Positions 59,724 to 64,000 of a stretch of DNA of 64,000 nucleotides are shown here, in pieces. Source of the stretch: JAHCHG01 sp965214585 (GTDB lineage: Bacteria; Acidobacteriota; Blastocatellia; Pyrinomonadales; Pyrinomonadaceae); NCBI GenBank assembly GCA_965214585.1, contig OZ243957.1, positions 2,728,001 to 2,792,000 on the forward strand. The letters are read 5' to 3'. Every line of letters starts with the position of its first letter. Positions within the stretch are counted from its first letter, which is position 1. Under the pieces are notes generated by a model. It was not told where the DNA came from. It saw nothing but the letters and a program-made list of their open reading frames with translations, and searched no databases. The position numbers and the translations under genes were made by a program.

Positions 59724-59798
59724 CGTTAATTGTTAATTGTTAATTGTTCATTGAAAGAAATTTCTTACTCTTACAATCAACAATTAACAATTAACGAT
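59722..59798. repeat. Heptamer hairpin spanning lpxD stop to DUF2784 start
   Basis: Left arm ATCGTTAATTGTTAATTG (TTAATTG units) and the right inverted arm CAATTAACAATTAACGAT form a long, nearly perfect stem over a short loop. The start codon of the DUF2784 gene is in one arm and the lpxD stop codon in the other. Confidence 0.85.
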
Positions 59799-60810
59799 CT
59801 TCCTTGAGCCTCTCGATTTCCTTTTTCAATTCCTTTAACTGCCGGCGCATTCGCGGAAGCGATTTCACAAGAGCGTTTTGCCGTTTGTATTCGTCGAGCG
59901 GTTGAACGGGAACGCCCCACCAAACGCCTTGGCGGACGATTTTTCCGGGCAGAACGCCGGCTTTTGAACCGATTATCGCGCCGCTTTTCACGGTTGCGTG
60001 GTCGCCGAAACCGACTTGTCCGCCGATTACGCAATCGTCTTCGATCACGGTTGAGCCGGAAATTCCGGTTTGCGAAGCGATGACGACGCGCCTGCCGATG
60101 TTTACATTGTGCGCGATTTGCACCAAATTATCAATTTTCGTGCCTTCGCCGATTCTCGTTTCGCCGAGTGCGCCGCGATCAACACAGGAATTTGCGCCGA
60201 TTTCGACGTTATCTTCGATGACGACAGTTCCGATCTGCGGAAATTTCGTGTAGCCGTCCGCCCCGCGCACATAGCCGAAACCGTCCGCGCCGATGACCGC
60301 GCCCGCGTGAATTACGCAGTCGTTTCCGATTGAAACATTGTCGTAAATTACGCAGTTCGGATGAACGATTGAATCTTTTCCGATTGAAACATTTTTGCCG
60401 ATTTTTACGCCGTCGGAAATTTGCGCGTTTTCGCTGATATTCGTATTTTCGCCGATGCTGACGAACGCGCCGACGAAACTTGCTCGAACATCCGAGTTTT
60501 CCGACACAAAAGCCGTTTCGTGCCAACCGTTTTTTCGTTCAAACGGATGAAGTTTTTCGGCGATCTTCGCAAAAGCGAGTTTCGGATTTTTAACTTTGAT
60601 AAAAGAACAGGAAATTTTTGCATCGAAATCTTCGGGAACGAGCAAACAAGACGCTTTAGTTTCGGCTGAATTTTCCGCTTTATCGGCATTTTCGACAAAG
60701 GAAATTTCGCCCGTTTCGGCGTTTTCCAAACTTGCCACGCGCAAAATCTCGATTTCGCCGTCGCCTGATAATTGTCCGCCCAAAAAATCGGCTATTTGCT
60801 TAATTTCCAT
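59791..60810 (-). CDS. lpxD: UDP-3-O-acylglucosamine N-acyltransferase
   Basis: Adds the N-linked acyl chain in lipid A synthesis. From 60810 the protein has about 339 residues, starting MEIKQIADFLGGQL as in the family. The N-terminal uridine-binding domain is followed by about ten left-handed hexapeptide coils (IGENTNISENAQISDGVKIG). The catalytic His is in NLVQIAHNVNIG, and GADGFGYVRGADGYTKFPQI is the conserved loop. A C-terminal coiled coil (RQLKELKKEIERLKEDR) ends it. It overlaps the YitT gene by 11 bases and so is co-transcribed. The stop lies in a heptamer hairpin. Confidence 0.95.
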   Translation of the reverse strand: MEIKQIADFLGGQLSGDGEIEILRVASLENAETGEISFVENADKAENSAETKASCLLVPEDFDAKISCSFIKVKNPKLAFAKIAEKLHPFERKNGWHETAFVSENSDVRASFVGAFVSIGENTNISENAQISDGVKIGKNVSIGKDSIVHPNCVIYDNVSIGNDCVIHAGAVIGADGFGYVRGADGYTKFPQIGTVVIEDNVEIGANSCVDRGALGETRIGEGTKIDNLVQIAHNVNIGRRVVIASQTGISGSTVIEDDCVIGGQVGFGDHATVKSGAIIGSKAGVLPGKIVRQGVWWGVPVQPLDEYKRQNALVKSLPRMRRQLKELKKEIERLKEDR

Positions 60811-61744
60811 CATCTCTAATTCTGTCGGGAGAAATCGAAATATCAATGTTCGGTGCTTTTGAATTTTCCATTTCCTCGTGCAAATCTGCGGCTTGCAAAA
60901 CAGGCGCGAGCGGACTTCGGATAATTCCGCCGCTTGTGTCGGAAATGTTCGTGATCGTGATAAAAGCGGTTTCGTCAATTTTTCTGACGGCATCTTTTAT
61001 TTTCGGGATTTCGTAGCGCGTGATGACGCAATACAAAATCTCCTTCGTGTCGTGGCGAATTCCGCCGCTGCCCGAAAAAACCGTTACGCCGCGTCCGAGT
61101 TCTTTTGTAATAAATTGCTTGATTTTTTTGCTGTGTTCGGAAACGATCATCACGCCGTTGTATTCTTCGATGCCGTGAATTAAAAAGTCTATCGTTTTTG
61201 AAGCGGAAAAATAAGTGAGCATCGAATAAAGCGCGGGTTCGATGCCGAGATAAAGCGCGGCGACTGAAAATAAAACGACGTTGAAGATAAAAATAAAATC
61301 GCCGACGGTCAAACCTGTTTTGCGGCTGACGAGCAAGGCGACGACTTCCGTTCCGTCCAAAACCGCGCCGCCGCGAATTGCCAGACCGATTCCCGCGCCG
61401 AGAAAAAATCCGCCGAAAACCGCCGCCAAAAGTTTGTCGTGCGTGATTTCCGGGTAAGGAACGAAGAAAACGGCAATCGCCAAACCGACAATGGCAATCG
61501 CGCTGCGAATCGAAAATCTTTTGCCAATCTGCCGCCAGCCGACGATCACGAACGGCGTATTTATCAACAAAATCAGAACCGAAAGCCAAATTCCCGTAAT
61601 CTGCGAAACGAACATCGAAGTTCCGGTTACGCCGCCGTCTATAAAATGATTCGGAATCAGAAAACCGCGCAAACCGAGTCCGGCGGATAAAATTCCTATT
61701 ACTATCAAGAAAATGCGAAACGCTTTTTGAGAAGAATTATTCAC
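60800..61744 (-). CDS. YitT family membrane protein (DUF161/DUF2179)
   Basis: A 314-residue protein with five or six membrane helices (residues 10-185; FRIFLIVIGILSAGLGLRGF, then IDGGVTGTSMF). The C-terminal soluble DUF2179 domain (KKIKQFITKELGRGVTVFSG, then TKEILYCVITRYEIPKIKDA) is typical of YitT proteins. The role is unknown; predicted to be a transporter or regulator. A downstream, overlapping lpxD suggests co-expression with envelope synthesis. The tail beyond the DUF2179 domain (about 265-314) is family-variable. Confidence 0.88.
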   Translation of the reverse strand: MNNSSQKAFRIFLIVIGILSAGLGLRGFLIPNHFIDGGVTGTSMFVSQITGIWLSVLILLINTPFVIVGWRQIGKRFSIRSAIAIVGLAIAVFFVPYPEITHDKLLAAVFGGFFLGAGIGLAIRGGAVLDGTEVVALLVSRKTGLTVGDFIFIFNVVLFSVAALYLGIEPALYSMLTYFSASKTIDFLIHGIEEYNGVMIVSEHSKKIKQFITKELGRGVTVFSGSGGIRHDTKEILYCVITRYEIPKIKDAVRKIDETAFITITNISDTSGGIIRSPLAPVLQAADLHEEMENSKAPNIDISISPDRIRDDGN

Positions 61745-61882
61745 ACAACGAAGTTTAACTTGAGATTTGTGAGAATGAAAATCTGTTAAGTAATAAAGTT
61801 AAAATGAGGAGAAATAAAAGTATAAAGAGCGGGCGAGAGAGCAACCCTTCAAATGTTCACTTTATTTTCAGTATTTTATTTA

Positions 61883-62133
61883 TCAATGGTTCGGACATTT
61901 TTTTATGAATTGCCACGAGTTTTAACTCGTGGGCTGGAAACTCAATAAAACTAAGGCTTTAGCCGAACTACAAAAAAATAATTAAAAATTCCTTTTTGCT
62001 TTAGCTAAAGCAAAGATGATTGATTCTTTTAATAAGTTTGGCTAAAGCCTATTATTTCATTACTTACTTAACCTCTAGTTAAAACTGGAGGCAATTCACA
62101 AAACCAAAAATTTAAAAACTGTCCGAACTATTG
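61883..62133. repeat. Modular palindromic element D, copy D2 (complete)
   Basis: 251 bp with inverted ends TCAATGGTTCGGACA / TGTCCGAACTATTGA. Inside: CCACGAGTTTTAACTCGTGG, AAGGCTTTAGCC, TGCTTTAGCTAAAGCA, TTGGCTAAAGCC and CCTCTAGTTAAAACTGGAGG. It is the uninterrupted reference for D1 and shows the empty IS target. It lies between YitT and the Spy-like gene. Confidence 0.8.
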
Positions 62134-62148
62134 ATTTATGTTTTTCCA

Positions 62149-62188
62149 TTAAAAAAAGGTTTCGCCAAAATTTTAGCGAAACCTTTTT
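62149..62188 (-). terminator. Intrinsic terminator after the Spy/CpxP-like gene
   Basis: AAAAAGGTTTCGC / GCGAAACCTTTTT, 13-bp perfect stem, loop about 10 bases, T-run following on the minus strand, 30 bases past the stop. Confidence 0.85.
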
Positions 62189-62217
62189 CTGCTTTGAATA
62201 TTCGTCTGATTGTTAAT

Positions 62218-62709
62218 TTAGAAACTTCCGTTTCCGCGTTCTGCATCGCGATCAGCTTTTCTGTTTTGACGGCGTTCTTGCATTTTAGTTTTCATTTCTT
62301 CAACTTTTGCCTTTTGTTCGGCAGTCAGAATCTGATAAATTTGCGATTTGACGCGCGTTTTTTCAACTAAAAGCTGCGCCATAATTCCGCTTTGCTGCGC
62401 GGCAATCGCCTGAACCTGCGCTTCGTTAAACTGCCCGTTTGCCGTAACTTGCTGTAATTGCTGACGGTTGGCTTTCAAACTTTCGCGCAGAGATTTTGTG
62501 CTTTCCCTGCCCGCTCGTCTGATCGCTTTCATCTGCTCTTTTTGTGCATCGGTCAAATCGAGCTGTTTCATCATTTTGAAAGCCCCGCGTTTGCCGTGAT
62601 GCCCGCGCATACGTTTTCCGTTGTTGTCACCGCTTTGCTGTCCGAAAGCGAAAACTGTTCCGAGCGCGACGAGCGCAGTCATTAAAAGTCCGATAGTAAT
62701 TTTTTTCAT
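62218..62709 (-). CDS. Spy/CpxP-family periplasmic protein
   Basis: A 163-residue exported protein with a signal peptide (ITIGLLMTALVALGTVFAFG). The mature protein is helical and basic and has two LTxxQ motifs, LDLTDAQKEQMKAIR and ILTAEQKAKVEEMK, the signature of the CpxP/Spy family of periplasmic chaperones and envelope-stress modulators. A His/Arg/Lys-rich N-terminal segment (KRMRGHHGKRGAF) precedes it and may bind metals. It is divergent from an OmpR-type regulator and a sensor kinase, the arrangement of cpxP with cpxRA in enterobacteria. Regulation by that pair is likely (inference). Confidence 0.87.
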   Translation of the reverse strand: MKKITIGLLMTALVALGTVFAFGQQSGDNNGKRMRGHHGKRGAFKMMKQLDLTDAQKEQMKAIRRAGRESTKSLRESLKANRQQLQQVTANGQFNEAQVQAIAAQQSGIMAQLLVEKTRVKSQIYQILTAEQKAKVEEMKTKMQERRQNRKADRDAERGNGSF

Positions 62710-62901
62710 TTTTTATTGCTCCTTGTGTTTTGTAAAATGTAACGCAATTTGTTTGCGTTCGGTAATTTAGACGTTTCGCAAATATGAAAAGTCGTGAGTT
62801 TTTGGTCAGCAAATGCAAAGTTCTGTAAAGTTTGAACTTTAATATAATTTACAATTCTTGACATAAACGAAAGGAAATATAATGTAGAATCGAACATCTT
62901 A

Positions 62902-63010
62902 GGTTTGGTCTTTGGTTTTTGGGTTCTGGTCTTTGTTATTTTTATTTTTCGAGTTCAACTATTATTTTCGGCATACATCTTCAAAAACCAAAAGCCAAAA
63001 ATCAAAGACC
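62902..63010. repeat. Heptamer inverted pair before the response regulator
   Basis: Left arm GGTTTGG, TCTTTGG, TTTTTGG, GTTCTGG (62902-62935); right arm AAAAACC, AAAAGCC, AAAAATC, AAAGACC (62983-63010). The second arm ends 10 bases before the start codon, so it can take up the ribosome-binding region of the mRNA. Confidence 0.8.
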
Positions 63011-63020
63011 TGATTAAGTT

Positions 63021-63716
63021 ATGAACAAAATTTTAATAATTGACGACGACGAAGAACTTTGCGAACTTGTTTCCGAATATTTGACGGTTGAAGGTTTCGA
63101 GGTCGAAGCGGTTCACGACGGCGCGAAAGGTTTAGAACAGGCACTTGCGGGAGAATACGATATGGCGATTCTGGACGTGATGCTGCCGAAAATGAACGGT
63201 TTTGACGTTTTGCGCGAACTGCGAAAAGAATCGAATTTTCCGATTTTGATGTTGACGGCACGCGGCGAAGATATGGAAAGAATCGTCGGTTTAGAGATCG
63301 GCGCGGACGATTATCTGCCGAAACCTTTTAATCCGCGTGAACTCGTTGCGCGTCTGCGGGCGATTTTGCGGCGCGTCAAGATGTCGGAAGAAGCGAAGGC
63401 GACGGGCGCGGATAAATTTCAGGTTGACGACGTTGAAGTGCAGATTTCGGCGCGTTCGGCAAAGAAAAATAATGAAGATTTGAATTTAACTTCAGTCGAA
63501 TTTGATCTGCTCGCGCTGCTTCTAAAAGAAGCGGGAACTGTCGTTAAAAAAGAGGATTTGAGCGAACAGGTTTTAGAACGCGAACTTTCGCCGTTTGATC
63601 GAAGCCTCGATATGCACATCAGCAATCTGCGGAAAAAACTCGGCGAGCGCGAAGACGATTCCGAGCGCATAAAAACGGTGCGTTCCGTCGGATATATTTA
63701 TACTTTGCCGAGTTAG
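63021..63716 (+). CDS. OmpR-family response regulator (CpxR-like)
   Basis: A 231-residue two-domain transcription factor. The receiver domain has acidic residues D8-D10, phospho-acceptor Asp52 (MAILDVMLPKMNG), Thr near 81 (LMLTARGED) and Lys near 103 (YLPKPFNPRE). The winged-helix DNA-binding domain (about 135-231) has LTSVEFDLLALLLKEAGTVV and HISNLRKKLGE, the standard OmpR/PhoB form. The next gene is a membrane sensor kinase and a Spy/CpxP-like gene is divergent. The start is preceded by heptamer repeats, with no clear ribosome-binding site. Confidence 0.92.
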   Translation: MNKILIIDDDEELCELVSEYLTVEGFEVEAVHDGAKGLEQALAGEYDMAILDVMLPKMNGFDVLRELRKESNFPILMLTARGEDMERIVGLEIGADDYLPKPFNPRELVARLRAILRRVKMSEEAKATGADKFQVDDVEVQISARSAKKNNEDLNLTSVEFDLLALLLKEAGTVVKKEDLSEQVLERELSPFDRSLDMHISNLRKKLGEREDDSERIKTVRSVGYIYTLPS

Positions 63717-63721
63717 CGTAA

Positions 63722-63851
63722 TGCCTGCATCCTGCTGGCAGTCGCGTTGGCTTCCAGCCGACGCTTTGTTTTTTTTGCTCAACTTTCGAGCAAATCACAT
63801 TGACGTGGCGGCTGGAAGCCGCCACGACTGCCAGCAGGATGCTGGCGATAC
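63722..63851. repeat. Palindromic element C, copy C2
   Basis: Inverted arms CTGCATCCTGCTGGCAGTCG and CGACTGCCAGCAGGATGCTG, with the inner palindromic stretches GGCTTCCAGCC and GGCTGGAAGCC and a TTGCTCAACTTTCGAGCAA loop stem. Related to C1 at 27.7 kb. It fills the gap between regulator and kinase genes. Confidence 0.8.
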
Positions 63852-63857
63852 AAAAAA

Positions 63858-64000
63858 ATGAGTTTATTTTTAAAAATCTTTTTGTGGTTTTGGGTGGCGT
63901 TAATTTTGGTCGCGGGCGCGATAACGCTTGTTAATCGGACGGTGCAGACCGAGCCTCTGAACAGGCAGATGCAGTCTTTTGCCGACGACATTATGAACGT
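63858..64000 (+). CDS. Sensor histidine kinase, N-terminal part (runs off the window)
   Basis: Only the first 47 codons are visible: MSLFLKIFLWFWVALILVAG, then AITLVNRTVQTEPLNRQM. This is a first membrane helix of a bitopic sensor followed by the beginning of its periplasmic domain, similar to the CpxA-type start. It follows the OmpR-type regulator in the same direction, with a palindromic element C between. Kinase domains are not in the window, so the call rests on the regulator and the N-terminal pattern. Confidence 0.7.
   Translation, partial: MSLFLKIFLWFWVALILVAGAITLVNRTVQTEPLNRQMQSFADDIMN

Noticed and set aside
60811..60993. N-terminal extension of LpxD
   Set aside because: It would overlap the YitT gene by almost 200 bases; LpxD proteins begin at the MEIKQIADFLGG segment.
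62858..62883. TTGACA and TATAAT before the response regulator
   Set aside because: Spacing is only 14 bases, too short for a normal sigma-70 promoter, and a heptamer hairpin lies between it and the gene.

Overview
The window looks like a chromosomal segment of a Gram-negative, Acidobacteriota-type bacterium, probably near Blastocatellia/Pyrinomonadales (inference). The evidence is a lipid A pathway (lpxB, lpxD), an MglA/MglB GTPase pair, a PATAN(DUF4388)-DnaJ-TPR fusion, a secreted beta-propeller protein with what looks like the acidobacterial TIGR03437 C-terminal domain, and many Asn-rich lipoproteins. No rRNA, phage or CRISPR array is present. Two tRNAs (Val-TAC, Asp-GTC) are. Layout: 1-6.2 kb is an exopolysaccharide assembly cluster (chain-length protein cut by the window edge, ExeA-like ATPase, tyrosine autokinase, polyprenyl-phosphate sugar transferase, Wza-type export protein). 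6.3-10.4 kb holds a Ycf48-like protein, the tRNAs, a fasciclin lipoprotein and mglAB. 10.8-18.3 kb has cell-wall precursor genes (yvcK, glmU, glmS), with a restriction-modification island between glmU and glmS and more decayed restriction-modification pieces after glmS. 19-33 kb holds membrane and envelope genes (MscS channel, PLD/EEP pair, patatin outer-membrane protein, MFS exporter, M61 protease, lipoprotein). 32.4-37.8 kb carries an ACMSD-like decarboxylase, a RidA-type 2-aminomuconate deaminase and an aldehyde dehydrogenase, which together fit the lower kynurenine/2-aminomuconate route, with a PIN toxin-antitoxin pair in their midst. 37.9-39.2 kb is a complete IS4-family insertion. 40-42.6 kb is panC and panB, split by a REP-associated tyrosine transposase flanked by its own REPs. 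42.6-57.6 kb has signalling and housekeeping genes (HD-GYP, GGDEF, NRAMP-like, ilvE, lpxB). 57.7-64 kb has lpxD, YitT, and a Cpx-like set in which a Spy/CpxP-type gene diverges from a response regulator and a sensor kinase that runs off the window. The most unusual content is intergenic. At least fourteen spacers hold degenerate repeats with a strict 7-base period; each locus has its own unit sequence and several fold into hairpins with heptameric arms. Interleaved with them are four further families of palindromic or MITE-like elements (called A, B, C and D here) and the REPs. In families A and D, copies differ in sequence while their stems stay self-complementary. Several elements are nested: the IS lies in a D copy, another D copy lies in the loop of a heptamer hairpin, and a MITE lies inside a B copy. 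In places these repeats supply the stop or start codons of genes.
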